A DNA stretch of 64,000 nucleotides from Bacillus sonorensis NBRC 101234 = KCTC 13918 (GTDB lineage: Bacteria; Bacillota; Bacilli; Bacillales; Bacillaceae): contig NZ_BCVZ01000002.1 of assembly GCF_001592005.1 (NCBI RefSeq), positions 248,001 through 312,000 on the forward strand, in the 5' to 3' direction. Below, one piece after another: positions 44,304 to 53,898 of the stretch; position 1 is the first letter of the stretch; the number at the start of each line of letters is the position of its first letter. The notes beneath the pieces are model-generated. The model had not been told where the DNA came from, did not search any database, and saw only the letters and a program-made list of their open reading frames with translations. The position numbers were made by a program, and so were the translations under genes.

Positions 44304-45386
44304 ATGTCAGAGCAATTTGCTGTCCCCCGTTCTGTAGAGTGGGAAGAAACATCCATTAAAATCTTAAATCAGCAAAAGCTGCCCGGGAAGACGGAATATC
44401 TCCATTTAACAACAAAGGAGGACATCTATGATGCGATCAAAACCTTAAAAGTCCGCGGGGCTCCGGCCATCGGCATCACTGCCGCGTTCGGTCTGGCTCT
44501 CTGCGCCCAAAGCATCGATACGGCGGATGTTTCCGAATTCCTGAGCAAAGTCAGACAAATCAAGGATGAATTGAATGGGGCAAGACCGACGGCTGTCAAT
44601 TTATCATGGGCGCTTGAACGGCTTGTGAAAAGCGCGGAAGGGGCGAAATCGGTTAATGAAGCAAAGACCGATCTCGTTCATGAAGCGATTCAGATCCAGA
44701 TTGAAGATGAAGAAACATGCCGGCAAATCGGACAAAATGCGCTGCAGCTGTTTAAATCAGGCGATAACATCATGACGATCTGCAATGCGGGTTCGATCGC
44801 GACAAGCAGATACGGAACGGCGCTTGCTCCTTTTTATCTGGCGAAAACGAAAGACCTTCATCTCCATATATACGCATGTGAAACACGCCCCGTTCTTCAG
44901 GGCGCGAGATTAACAGCGTGGGAGCTGATGCAGGGCGGAATCGACGTCACGCTCATCACCGACAGCATGGCCGCACACACGATGAAAGAAAAAAATATTT
45001 CAGCGGTCATCGTCGGAGCCGACCGGATCGCCAGAAACGGTGACACAGCGAACAAAATCGGAACCTATGGTTTAGCGATTTTAGCGAAAGCCTTTCAAAT
45101 TCCATTCTTCATCGCCGCTCCCCTTTCAACCTTTGATCCATCGATTTCAACAGGTGACGCCATTCCGATTGAAGAACGCGATCCGGATGAAGTCAGACAA
45201 ATCGCAGGTGCGCAAATTGCGCCGAAAGAGGTGCCTGTATTCAATCCGGCCTTTGATGTCACTCCCCATCATTTAATATCAGGGATTATCACAGAAAAGG
45301 GGATTATCACCGACAGGTTTGAAGCGGAAATCGCCGCGCTCTTTTCCGTGCCCCGCCCGGATGCTCCCGCTAAGGCCCTTTATTAA
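44304..45386 (+). CDS. mtnA: Methylthioribose-1-phosphate isomerase
   Basis: A 360-residue isomerase converting MTR-1-P to MTRu-1-P, related to eIF2B alpha subunits. The catalytic Cys is in [10 protein letters not shown] and the Asp in [11 protein letters not shown]. The start at 44304 follows GAGGAG 8 nt upstream; a GTG three codons earlier is less likely. It is the second gene of mtnKA. Confidence 0.95.
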   Translation: MSEQFAVPRSVEWEETSIKILNQQKLPGKTEYLHLTTKEDIYDAIKTLKVRGAPAIGITAAFGLALCAQSIDTADVSEFLSKVRQIKDELNGARPTAVNLSWALERLVKSAEGAKSVNEAKTDLVHEAIQIQIEDEETCRQIGQNALQLFKSGDNIMTICNAGSIATSRYGTALAPFYLAKTKDLHLHIYACETRPVLQGARLTAWELMQGGIDVTLITDSMAAHTMKEKNISAVIVGADRIARNGDTANKIGTYGLAILAKAFQIPFFIAAPLSTFDPSISTGDAIPIEERDPDEVRQIAGAQIAPKEVPVFNPAFDVTPHHLISGIITEKGIITDRFEAEIAALFSVPRPDAPAKALY

Positions 45387-45394
45387 AAAAGGCT

Positions 45395-45508
45395 TTAGCG
45401 GTTTTTCATCGATTGGATAATGTCTTGTTTCTGTTCTTTTGTCAGGACATGCAGCTTGACGAATAATTCAGCGTAGCCTGCAATTTTTTGCGGGCGGTTT
45501 GTTTTCAT
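45395..45508 (-). CDS. Unrecognised 37-residue protein
   Basis: A short basic, helical ORF, starting MKTNRPQKIAGYAELF and ending LTKEQKQDIIQSMKNR. A strong AAAGGAGG site 10 nt upstream of the ATG at 45508 makes expression likely. It lies convergent to mtnA, between mtnA and ogt. It is too short for standard calls. I do not recognise it; the shape suggests a small regulator or adaptor, but that is a guess. Confidence 0.55.
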   Translation of the reverse strand: MKTNRPQKIAGYAELFVKLHVLTKEQKQDIIQSMKNR

Positions 45509-45596
45509 CTATTCGTCCTCCTTTTCACCGAGGCCAACATTTTTAACTTAATAAAATTATATGTCGCAAGAGAAAAAAAGAAACAGCATGTTTTCA

Positions 45597-46094
45597 TTAT
45601 TTTCCTTTATAAGGAATTTTTTCGATTTCAAGCAGAATCGCTTTTTTATCGATTTCATTTCCGGCATAGCCGGTCAGTGTTTTATTTTTTCCGATGACAC
45701 GGTGGCACGGAATGAAAATCGGAAGCGCGTTTTTCTTGTTCGCCTGGCCGATCGCGCGGACCGCTTTTGGCTGGCCGATTTCCCGGGCAATGTCGGAATA
45801 GCTGCGTGATTCCCCGTAAGGAATGGTTTGCAGCGCCTTCCACACTTTTTTCTGAAAATCCGTCCCTTCCTGATGCATGGGGAGCGTGAACGTTGTGCGC
45901 TCTCCTCTGAAATATTCTTCCAGCTGCTGTTTTGCCTTTTGCAGCAACGCCGTTTTCTTCTGCTTCAGCTCTTGATCCTTTTTGATCATGCCGTTCAATT
46001 CTTCTTTTTCAAAAAGCAAATGTGTGATATGTTCAGTTTGCTCCACAAGGTATGCCTGTCCAAAAGGCGTAGTCATTTCAATGTAAAAACCCAT
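45597..46094 (-). CDS. ogt: O6-methylguanine-DNA methyltransferase
   Basis: A 165-residue suicide repair protein that accepts the alkyl group from O6-alkylguanine. The acceptor Cys lies in IFIPCHRVIGKNK, with the helix-turn-helix motif YSDIAREIGQPKAVRAIG ahead. The ATG at 46094 is preferred since it gives the usual length, though GGAGG lies 12 nt away. It begins inside the end of kinE, so they overlap by a few bases and may be co-transcribed. Confidence 0.92.
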   Translation of the reverse strand: MGFYIEMTTPFGQAYLVEQTEHITHLLFEKEELNGMIKKDQELKQKKTALLQKAKQQLEEYFRGERTTFTLPMHQEGTDFQKKVWKALQTIPYGESRSYSDIAREIGQPKAVRAIGQANKKNALPIFIPCHRVIGKNKTLTGYAGNEIDKKAILLEIEKIPYKGK

Positions 46095-46098
46095 GATG

Positions 46099-48312
46099 CT
46101 ATAAAGCCTCCTCCTCATGCTGCTGCCGGATCGGGAGAGTCAGGTGGAATGTCGTGCCTTTCCCCTCTTCACTCTCAACCTCTATTTTTCCGTTGTGTTC
46201 TTCAATAATTTTATAGCTGACCATCAGCCCAAGTCCAGTGCCCCGCTCCTTTGTCGTATAAAAAGGCTCCCCCAGCCGCTTTAATTTATCCTCTGTCATA
46301 CCGATTCCTTCATCGGTGAGCGATACGATGATATGATCGTCATCTTTCGGTTTGATGGTCACATAGACATTGCCCCCGTCAGGCATGACTTCGATTGCAT
46401 TTTTCAAAATATTGATGAAGACCTGCTTGAGCTGATTGGGTTCACAATAAATCAGCGGAATTTGCCCCTCGCAATCGAGATGCATCTGCACATTGTCAAG
46501 GTTTGCCTGTGCATGCAGAAGATCCATGGTGTCCTGCATGATTCTCACGACATCCTTTTTCTCATACATGATCGCCTGCGGCTTCGCAAGGATGAGAAAC
46601 TCCGTAATAATCGATTCAATCCGTTTAAGCTCAGATGTGATCACATTAAAATAAAGTGAGTGATCCCCCTCTTGAATGCTGCCCTTTAACAGCTGGATAA
46701 ACCCTTTTAATGCCGTCATCGGATTGCGGATTTCATGGGCGATCCCCGCCGCAAGCTCGCCGACGACATGGAGCGTATCAGATTTACGCAGCCGTTCTTC
46801 CAGCTCCTTCCGTTCCGTCACATCCCTGAACATCGCCAGATTCATGTTTTGGATAATATTTCTCTTAAATGAAAATTCCAAGATTCGTTTTTGATCGGTT
46901 AATAGAAATGGTATGTCATTGTCCATTTCCTCAAAGGAAATGGTTTTTGCCGGGGAGGCCGCGTTTTCTATCTGATAGCCGGAGATGACGTCAAGAAGAT
47001 TGGCGGTTTTTAACCGTTCAAGGGGCAGGCTGAAAATCTTTCCGGCCAGCGGGTTCGCATCTATAATCTCGTATTGGTTGTTGAAGAGAACGATCCCGTC
47101 CATTGAGCCGTCGAACACTTTCCTGAATTTCAGCTCGCTTTCCCGCAGTTCTTTTTCCATCTGCTTCCTGTCGCTGACATTTCTCAAGATGGTTAAATCC
47201 TGGCTGTCGAACATAATGCGCTTTGATGTGAACTCAAGCTCTTTATATTGCCCGTTTGCCATGCGGAACAACAGTTCAGCTCTGATTTCCCCTTTTTCAT
47301 TGTACTGCTCTTGAATGGAAAGGTACCGCTTATCGGATTTATCAATAAAATCCCACATTTTTTTATGCAGGAGCTCATCCATCGGCAGTTCAAAGATTTT
47401 GCAGGCGGATTGATTCGCTTTTACGATCCGGCCGTCATTGTTCATAATAATGATGGCATCCATCGCATTTTCAAATACTTCCCGAAACCGCTCCTCGCTT
47501 TTAAACAGCTGTTTTTCCATTGAGCGTTTTTCTGTGATATCCCTCATGATCGACATATAAAAGCCGTTTAAAATGTTAGATGTAATCGTCAGATCAAACA
47601 GCCTGTATGTTCCCGACCTCAGCCTCACAGGTAATTCACCTTTCGCTTTACCCCTTCTGAAAAGAGCGCTCCAAATACTGTCGAGCTTGCCGGCGTTTTC
47701 GGCGGAAACGAACTGCGCCAGCTTTAATTTTGACAGCTCGTCTTTTTCAATTTCGAAGCTTTGGCAAAACGACTGGTTGGCATCAATAAAGCGGCCCTGT
47801 TTATCAAAAATGACGATGCCCTCAACCGCCCTGTGAAACAAGTCTTTAAAAAGCTTTTCATTAATGCTGCGTTCCCGTTCCAATATTTTTTTGGATGAAA
47901 TATCCCTCATCACGACAAAAAAGCAATCTTCCTTAATTCCTTTGTTCGCCGTAAATTCAATATATTTGACTGAGCCGTTATCCAGTCTGATCGCGGCTTC
48001 TTTTTTCGCATATCCCCGCTCTAAAAAGCGGTGCACGTTTTGATGTAATTCTTCAGGCGGAACAGCATGCAAAAAATCGAGCGCCGACCGGTTCAGCACA
48101 TTCTTTTTTTTGCTTTGCAGGATGTTGCAGGCGGCATCGTTCGCCTGAACAATGTTCATCTGTTGATCCAAAATAAAAATAGCATCAAGCGTTCCGTTGA
48201 ACATCAGTTCATACTGATACAAATCCGCCTTTAACTTTTCGTTTTCTTTCTTCAGTTTTTTCAGCTGGTTTTGCAGATGTAAAGATTCTTTCAAATCAAG
48301 AGTTTCCGCCAT
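46099..48312 (-). CDS. kinE: Sporulation sensor histidine kinase KinE (multi-PAS)
   Basis: A 737-residue cytosolic kinase with no membrane segment: an N-terminal coiled coil (about 5-35), four PAS domains in tandem (about 40-140, 160-270, 280-395, 400-510; e.g. NGTLDAIFILDQQMNIVQAN), a HisKA domain with the His in AGIAHEIRNPMTALKG, and an HATPase with NILKNAIEVMPDGG and GTGLGLMVS. It feeds the phosphorelay. The position near ogt agrees with B. subtilis. It is divergent from the acyltransferase gene. Confidence 0.9.
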   Translation of the reverse strand: MAETLDLKESLHLQNQLKKLKKENEKLKADLYQYELMFNGTLDAIFILDQQMNIVQANDAACNILQSKKKNVLNRSALDFLHAVPPEELHQNVHRFLERGYAKKEAAIRLDNGSVKYIEFTANKGIKEDCFFVVMRDISSKKILERERSINEKLFKDLFHRAVEGIVIFDKQGRFIDANQSFCQSFEIEKDELSKLKLAQFVSAENAGKLDSIWSALFRRGKAKGELPVRLRSGTYRLFDLTITSNILNGFYMSIMRDITEKRSMEKQLFKSEERFREVFENAMDAIIIMNNDGRIVKANQSACKIFELPMDELLHKKMWDFIDKSDKRYLSIQEQYNEKGEIRAELLFRMANGQYKELEFTSKRIMFDSQDLTILRNVSDRKQMEKELRESELKFRKVFDGSMDGIVLFNNQYEIIDANPLAGKIFSLPLERLKTANLLDVISGYQIENAASPAKTISFEEMDNDIPFLLTDQKRILEFSFKRNIIQNMNLAMFRDVTERKELEERLRKSDTLHVVGELAAGIAHEIRNPMTALKGFIQLLKGSIQEGDHSLYFNVITSELKRIESIITEFLILAKPQAIMYEKKDVVRIMQDTMDLLHAQANLDNVQMHLDCEGQIPLIYCEPNQLKQVFINILKNAIEVMPDGGNVYVTIKPKDDDHIIVSLTDEGIGMTEDKLKRLGEPFYTTKERGTGLGLMVSYKIIEEHNGKIEVESEEGKGTTFHLTLPIRQQHEEEAL

Positions 48313-48604
48313 TTGTTACACTCCTTCTTCAAAACCTATCCTTCAATTATTCTACAAACCGTTCGATCTTCCTTCATTTGTTTCAAACATTTACAAGATT
48401 TCCACCGATTTTACAGGTTGATGACGATAAAAAAGTTTCTTACGATTCAGTTACATGGCCCTAACAATGAGGCTTACTTCATAGGAAAAGACAGCGTTTC
48501 TATTTTAAAATTTAATTGGCGGGCAACAATGATAAAGACGCATGCCAAACAGGCCTCCGGCTTTCAGCTGTTCTGCTGTTAACTTTTCAATAAAGGGTGA
48601 TGTT
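48313..48604. other. Divergent promoter region of kinE and ykrP
   Basis: About 290 bp with no gene, A/T rich, lying between two divergent genes. I found no convincing operator. Confidence 0.4.
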
Positions 48605-49630
48605 ATGTCGAATTCACGTGACAGCTATTTTGACAACGCCAAATTTCTTTTAATTTTTCTTGTCGTATTCGGCCACATCATTCGGTCATATATCAATGAC
48701 AATGATGTGCTGCTTCATATTTATAAATTCATCTACACATTTCATATGCCGGCTTTTATCCTCATTTCAGGCTATTTTGCAAAAGGATTTAACAGGCCCG
48801 GATATATGAAAAAAATCGCGTTGAAACTGATTGTCCCCTATTTGATTTTCCAGGGAATCTATACGGTTTTTTATTCGTTTATAGATGACCAAAGCCTGTC
48901 CGCGGCCAATCCGTTTGAACCGCAGTGGTCGCTTTGGTTTCTGCTCAGCCTGTTTTTTTGGAATCTTCTTTTGTTTCCTTTTACAGCATTACCGGGAAAA
49001 TGGGCGTTTGCCGCAAGCCTTGCGATCGCCGTTCTCGTCGGCTATGTCGACGCCGTCAGCGATACCCTCAGCTTATCAAGGACGTTTGTTTTCTTCCCGG
49101 TCTTTTTGGCAGGGTACTATCTGAAAAAAGATCATTTCAAAATGCTGAAGGGCTGGAAAGGAAAGCAGGCGGCATTAGCCGTTTTGGCGGCGACATTTGT
49201 TTTTTATTTCTTCGTCGATTTTGATTACTCATGGCTGTTTGGCTCCAAGCCCTACTCCGAATTTGGAGACGTTGGAATCAAAAGCGGCCTGAACCGCGTC
49301 GCGCTCCTTGTGCTGACGTTTGCTTCAACCTTCGGATTTATGGCGCTCGTTCCTGAAAAACGGTATTTCTTTACCCTTTGGGGGACGCGGACGTTTTATG
49401 TATATTTGCTGCATGGCTTTATTATCAAATCATTCAGAAAAACCGGTGCGGAAGAATGGCTCGCCGACTATCAGAGCCTGACCGTGCTGATCATCGCAAC
49501 CGCCGTCTTGACCTTCTTCTTGTCCAGCAGCTTTGTCAAAACGGTGGCACAGCCGGTAATCGAATTGAAAATGACGAATTTAATGAAATGGTTAAAAAAA
49601 CAGGGCAGGTATAACGCCTATTCAAAATAG
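48605..49630 (+). CDS. ykrP: Membrane acyltransferase 3 family protein (YkrP-like)
   Basis: A 341-residue protein with about 10 membrane spans and the acyltransferase_3 start ([20 protein letters not shown]; the His is catalytic-like), then [13 protein letters not shown]. It likely transfers acyl groups to a cell-surface glycan. The start at 48605 follows AAAGGGTG. It has a strong terminator at 49687. Confidence 0.85.
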   Translation: MSNSRDSYFDNAKFLLIFLVVFGHIIRSYINDNDVLLHIYKFIYTFHMPAFILISGYFAKGFNRPGYMKKIALKLIVPYLIFQGIYTVFYSFIDDQSLSAANPFEPQWSLWFLLSLFFWNLLLFPFTALPGKWAFAASLAIAVLVGYVDAVSDTLSLSRTFVFFPVFLAGYYLKKDHFKMLKGWKGKQAALAVLAATFVFYFFVDFDYSWLFGSKPYSEFGDVGIKSGLNRVALLVLTFASTFGFMALVPEKRYFFTLWGTRTFYVYLLHGFIIKSFRKTGAEEWLADYQSLTVLIIATAVLTFFLSSSFVKTVAQPVIELKMTNLMKWLKKQGRYNAYSK

Positions 49631-49686
49631 GAGAGTGGGCGGGCCACTTACCTATTCTTCAGAGCATCTCTCTCAATATCAAAAGC

Positions 49687-49733
49687 GAATCCCCCTTATT
49701 TGTTTTTACAGTGAACAAATGAGGGGGATTCTT
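49687..49733 (+). terminator. Terminator of the acyltransferase gene
   Basis: GAATCCCCC and GGGGGATTC with additional TTATTTGTTT/AACAAAT pairs form a long stem, followed by TTGTTG. Confidence 0.85.
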
Positions 49734-49809
49734 GTTGTGAAAAATGATGAAGAGGCAAAAAAAATATAACCCTCTCAGTCCGAATACATCCCCTTTTCCT
49801 CATATATAT

Positions 49810-49842
49810 AAAAAGGACCCCCTTTACTGTTTCAGGGGACCC
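49810..49842 (-). terminator. Terminator of the two small lysine-rich genes
   Basis: GGGTCCCCT and AGGGGGTCC form a stem followed by TTTTTATA on the minus strand. Confidence 0.8.
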
Positions 49843-49852
49843 ATCCTTCCAG

Positions 49853-50035
49853 TCAGTCATTCTGTTTATCCTGTTCGGCTTGTTTCTCTTTCTTCTTTTT
49901 GTTCTGCTCGATTACGTCTATAAATTTAAAGGCGTTGACATCGCCGAGTTCGCCCGAAAATTCCTCCTGAAGCACTTTTTTGTTCATCGGCTTTTTATGA
50001 TGTTGCATGTCCTTGCTTTTTTGATTTTTCTCCAC
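49853..50035 (-). CDS. Small Lys/Gln-rich hydrophilic protein
   Basis: A 60-residue charged protein (QHHKKPMNKKVLQEEFSGEL, GDVNAFKFIDVIEQNKKKK), with no membrane part. The chosen start is GTG 50035, 8 nt after the previous gene's stop; an ATG at 50107 in the same frame overlaps that gene. Its terminator is at 49810. I do not recognise it; it may be a spore-associated small protein, but there is no direct evidence. Confidence 0.5.
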   Translation of the reverse strand: MEKNQKSKDMQHHKKPMNKKVLQEEFSGELGDVNAFKFIDVIEQNKKKKEKQAEQDKQND

Positions 50036-50042
50036 CGCTCCA

Positions 50043-50195
50043 TCAGTCTCCCTGTTTTCCTTGCTTTGAATTGCGGTTTGCGCCCCTGTCTCCGTTTTCA
50101 GCATCAAATTGTGTCATATATTGATGATCATGCATGCTTTCAGTCGGTGTTTTATTGTTAAGGGCGGCTTCATTTTTGGCAACTTTTCTTTTCAT
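50043..50195 (-). CDS. Small Asn/Lys-rich hydrophilic protein
   Basis: A 50-residue protein (MKRKVAKNEAALNNKTPTES, then GDRGANRNSKQGKQGD), disordered-looking. The start at 50195 follows AAAGGAATG. It forms a pair with the next small gene. The composition resembles small acid-soluble or coat-associated spore proteins. The family is not recognised. Confidence 0.5.
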   Translation of the reverse strand: MKRKVAKNEAALNNKTPTESMHDHQYMTQFDAENGDRGANRNSKQGKQGD

Positions 50196-50274
50196 GCTGA
50201 CATTCCTTTCTTCCCGGGTTTTCATTCATATCCTTTCCTAAATACATCCTTCCACACATCCATTTTCCGGAAAG

Positions 50275-50300
50275 AAAAAAAGCACCGGATATCCGGTGCT
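50275..50300 (-). terminator. Terminator of the PBP gene
   Basis: AGCACCGGAT and ATCCGGTGCT form a 10-bp stem, followed by TTTTTTT on the minus strand. Confidence 0.85.
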
Positions 50301-52294
50301 TACTTAAATATTTGCTTCACTTTATTGACGACGTATGAGCTGCCTCCGCGGTTTGACACATCCTCAATCATCATTGTGATCAAAAGATCTTTGTTTTTAT
50401 AATCATAGGCGGTGAACCAGCCGTTTTCTTTTCCTTTTTCGTCCTTTTTCTTTTTCAGCTCGGCGGTCCCCGTCTTGCCTGCGATTGTCAGTCCCTGAGC
50501 GACCGGCTTATAAGCTGAACCGCGCGGGTCTTCCACAACGCCTTTCAGGCCTTTTGTGATGGCCGCAGCTTCGTCTGGTGTGACGAGTTGTTTGTGCCAG
50601 ATTTCCTTCTCATCGCCATCCTTTTTGATCAGGCGCGGCTTGATCAAATCCCCGTCATTTAAAAATGGCGTGTAGGCGGCTGCCAAATGAATCGGAGACA
50701 TGAGCATCTGCCCCTGTCCGTATGCTGTATCGCCCAGCAGAATTTCTGAGTCGATTCCGTCGTTTGAGATGGAAGACGCCGTTGTCGGAAATTCATAATC
50801 AAGCTTTTCTTCAAAACCAAACGATTTCAGCCCTTCGATAAATTTGTCCTTACCCGTGTCAATGGCTGTCTGGGCAAAGTAGATGTTGTCAGAGGTGATC
50901 AATGCATTTTCCAAGTCGACTTCGCTTAATTGCTCGGAAACCCGTGCGACTTTATATCCGCCCCATGACGAATCTTTCTGCCATTCCTTTCCGATGATCT
51001 GTTTCTTTTCATCCGCCTTGATTGCACCGTTTTTCAGCCCGATTGAAGCCGTAATCGGCTTAATGGTTGAACCGGGTGCATACGTTTTGTTGAATTTAGC
51101 TGTGAACGGAGCCGCTCCATCCTTATTGAGCTTTTCCCATTCCCCCTTCTTCCAGCCAAACAAAAACCCGTTTGGATCGTAGGAAGGTGCGCTGACAAGC
51201 GCCAATGTCTCCCCTGTCTGCGGCTGCAACGCTACCGCGGCTCCGGAGTCATCTTTCAATTGGCTGTAGAGTTCTTCCTGTTTTTTGATATCGATTGTCG
51301 TGTGTATATCGGTTCCATCCTTGGCATCTTTTGAAGCGATCGTTGCACCTGATTCCGGAATCGAAATCGTCCAGCCGATTTCACCCCTCAGCTTCTTTTC
51401 ATAAATGTGTTCAAGTCCGACGATGCCAAGCAGTGACGTTTGGCTGTAGTTATCTTTATTCTGCTTTAATTCTTCCTCGGTTATCGGCCTTATGTATCCG
51501 GTAAGATGAGCCGCTTTTTCACCGTAAGGATAAAATCTGGAAGTCGTGTCCTGTTTTAAAACCCCAGGGAGAGAGGTCGCTTTTTTGATAACGTCCTTCT
51601 CATTCGGCTTCGCTTTTTTAAGAGGGATAAAGGAATCATCTTGCACCCATTCGGCGGACAGCTGTTTTTCAATATCTTCTTTTTTCATGTCCAGTATGCC
51701 GGCCAGCTTTTTCAGCACTCCGTCTTTATCATCCCCGAGTTCTCCGCGGACGACGCCGATTTCGGGTACAGTCGCATTCGTTGCAAGCGCCTTGCCGTTC
51801 CTGTCATAAATGCTGCCCCGCACAGGTTCCTTCGCGGTAATCCGGATCGTTTCCCCTTTTTTCAGCTGTGAAAAAATAAAGGATGGATTCCAGTTAATGT
51901 TCCACGATGTTTTGCCATCTTTCTCCTCTTTCACAAGCTTTGCTTTTCCTTCAAAAGAAACGGGTCCGGCCAATGTCTTCATGCTGACTTTATAGGGAAT
52001 CGTTTGCGTTTCTTTTTTGTCGTTATTTTTTTCGTCCTGATCAACGGCCGACACTTTAAGGTCAGAAACCCCGACCTGTTCATAAATGGATTTGTTTCGT
52101 TTCACGAATTCGTCTTTTGAAATCGATTTTTGCGCTTCCGTAGACAGCTGATCATACATTTCTTCAAAATTCTGCTTGTTCCATTTGTCTACATATTGAT
52201 CCATGCTTTCTTTTGCCGTCGGTTCGTTCGAACAAGCCCCGACAAGCAATAGAAATCCGGCGGCCATAAACAAATGGACGATTCTCTTTTTCAT
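50300..52294 (-). CDS. Class B penicillin-binding protein, PBP3/PbpC type
   Basis: A 664-residue lipoprotein transpeptidase. The signal has a lipobox ending at Cys21 (LLVGAC), then an NTF2-like MecA N-terminal domain (about 25-145), a PBP dimer domain (150-330) and a transpeptidase domain with STIKP (active Ser), TSDN and KTGTA boxes. It matches B. subtilis PbpC along the whole length, but B. subtilis carries pbpC at another locus, so this could be a paralog or a moved gene. It is flanked by ktrD upstream and the small genes downstream. Low affinity for beta-lactams is common in the family; not shown by the sequence. Confidence 0.9.
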   Translation of the reverse strand: MKKRIVHLFMAAGFLLLVGACSNEPTAKESMDQYVDKWNKQNFEEMYDQLSTEAQKSISKDEFVKRNKSIYEQVGVSDLKVSAVDQDEKNNDKKETQTIPYKVSMKTLAGPVSFEGKAKLVKEEKDGKTSWNINWNPSFIFSQLKKGETIRITAKEPVRGSIYDRNGKALATNATVPEIGVVRGELGDDKDGVLKKLAGILDMKKEDIEKQLSAEWVQDDSFIPLKKAKPNEKDVIKKATSLPGVLKQDTTSRFYPYGEKAAHLTGYIRPITEEELKQNKDNYSQTSLLGIVGLEHIYEKKLRGEIGWTISIPESGATIASKDAKDGTDIHTTIDIKKQEELYSQLKDDSGAAVALQPQTGETLALVSAPSYDPNGFLFGWKKGEWEKLNKDGAAPFTAKFNKTYAPGSTIKPITASIGLKNGAIKADEKKQIIGKEWQKDSSWGGYKVARVSEQLSEVDLENALITSDNIYFAQTAIDTGKDKFIEGLKSFGFEEKLDYEFPTTASSISNDGIDSEILLGDTAYGQGQMLMSPIHLAAAYTPFLNDGDLIKPRLIKKDGDEKEIWHKQLVTPDEAAAITKGLKGVVEDPRGSAYKPVAQGLTIAGKTGTAELKKKKDEKGKENGWFTAYDYKNKDLLITMMIEDVSNRGGSSYVVNKVKQIFK

Positions 52295-52394
52295 CTCGTT
52301 TCCCCCTTTTTTTCAAGTCCGCCATTTAAGCATTATATCATACAAATAGTGACTTTATGTGGATAAAAAAAGACAGCCGCATGGGCCGCCTTTT

Positions 52395-53744
52395 TTATCC
52401 GATAATAATTCTTTCTTTTGGATAGTGGTAATTTGCTTCAACTTCTTTTCTTCCTATTAAATAAAGCAGTGTTACAATTCCGATCCGTCCGATGAACATC
52501 AGCGTCATAATGACGATTTTTCCTATTGTGCTGAGATCAGCCGTAATTCCCAGGGATAAACCGGTCGTACCGAAAGCCGAACATACTTCAAACATCAATT
52601 CCAGCAACGAGTGTTTTTCAGTCGCCGTTAAAATGAGTGTTGAACAAAGGACAAGCAGCACCGCTACCATCGTCACGACCAACGATTTCATCAAATCGGA
52701 CTGATGCAGCTCTCTTTTAAAGAGTTTCACCGATTTATTTCCTCTTGCGAAATGGAATAAGGCCAGCAGGTTTAAAGCAAAAGTCGTCGTTCTGATCCCC
52801 CCGCCGACAGAACTCGGCGACGCGCCGATAAACATCAGCATGCACATAAACAATATCGTCGTATCTGTAAATTGGCTGATGTCCATTGTGGCGAGTCCCC
52901 CGCTTCGCGTCGCCGCGGACTGAAACAGAGAGTAAAATAAAATTTCATGCCATGTTTTCCCCAAAAAGGCAAAGCGGGCTTCCATGGCGAAAATGGCGAT
53001 GGCACCTCCGACGACTAAAAGGAAAAAAGTGATTGTCGTCAGCTTTGTAAATAAACTGAAGGTGAATTTTCGCTCTTTGTTGAGCAGAAAGTCCTTCACT
53101 TCAATCAGGACCGGAAAACCGATCGCTCCGAAAATGAGCAGCATGATCACGATAAATTGCACAAAATAATCATGCCGGAACGGAATCATCGAATCACCGG
53201 TAATATCAAAACCGGCGTTCGTTGTCGCGCTGATGCTGGTAAAAAAGCCATGTATAAACGCTTCCCCCGGCGAATCAAAATACTTGAGGAAATAAGTGCC
53301 GAGGATCAGTCCGCCAAATAATTCGATCAAAAGGATCAGCACAAGCACATGCTTCATCAGCTTGACAATCCCTGATAAATTGGACTGGTTTTGGTCTGTC
53401 ATAATCAGGCGACGCTCTTTCAAGCCGATTCGCTTACCGAAGATCAGCCACACAAAGGTTCCGAGCGTCATAATGCCGATCCCCCCAAACTGAAGCACGA
53501 ACGCCAAAATCCAAATTCCGGCCGTGCTGAATGTATCGGCCGTATCGACCACCGTCAAACCGGTCACGCTCACGGCGCTCACAGCCGTAAACAGAGCGTC
53601 GATAAATGACCATTCCACATCCTTTTGATGTGCTATGGGGAGGCTTAATAATATCACGGAAACAGAAACCGCCAAAAAATAATATAGTGCGATCAGCTGT
53701 ACAGGAGACAGGACACGCAAAAGCTTGTTCAGTAAAACTTTCAT
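52395..53744 (-). CDS. ktrD: Potassium channel/transport subunit KtrD
   Basis: A 449-residue Trk/Ktr-type K+ translocating protein with four M1-P-M2 repeats. The selectivity loops appear as SVSVTGLTVVDT, ATTNAGFDIT, SPSSVGGGIRTTT and GTTGLSLGIT. It works with a cytosolic RCK partner (KtrC, encoded elsewhere). The start at 53744 (MKVLLNKL) follows AAGGA; the frame is open upstream without a site. Confidence 0.93.
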   Translation of the reverse strand: MKVLLNKLLRVLSPVQLIALYYFLAVSVSVILLSLPIAHQKDVEWSFIDALFTAVSAVSVTGLTVVDTADTFSTAGIWILAFVLQFGGIGIMTLGTFVWLIFGKRIGLKERRLIMTDQNQSNLSGIVKLMKHVLVLILLIELFGGLILGTYFLKYFDSPGEAFIHGFFTSISATTNAGFDITGDSMIPFRHDYFVQFIVIMLLIFGAIGFPVLIEVKDFLLNKERKFTFSLFTKLTTITFFLLVVGGAIAIFAMEARFAFLGKTWHEILFYSLFQSAATRSGGLATMDISQFTDTTILFMCMLMFIGASPSSVGGGIRTTTFALNLLALFHFARGNKSVKLFKRELHQSDLMKSLVVTMVAVLLVLCSTLILTATEKHSLLELMFEVCSAFGTTGLSLGITADLSTIGKIVIMTLMFIGRIGIVTLLYLIGRKEVEANYHYPKERIIIG

Positions 53745-53859
53745 AATCGATCCTTCTTTTTCGTATTCAATAGTTGTAACATCATTTTCTTGTATAACGT
53801 GTTCCATTTTAAAGGAAACATTCTTTTGTGTACAGGTGAATTCATATTTTTGAATTTAA

Positions 53860-53892
53860 AAAAATAACCCCCCTTTTGAAAGGGGGTTATTT
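53860..53892 (-). terminator. Terminator of htpX
   Basis: AATAACCCCC and GGGGGTTATT form a stem around TTTCAAAA, with T-rich sequence beyond. Confidence 0.85.
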
Positions 53893-53898
53893 CGTTTT

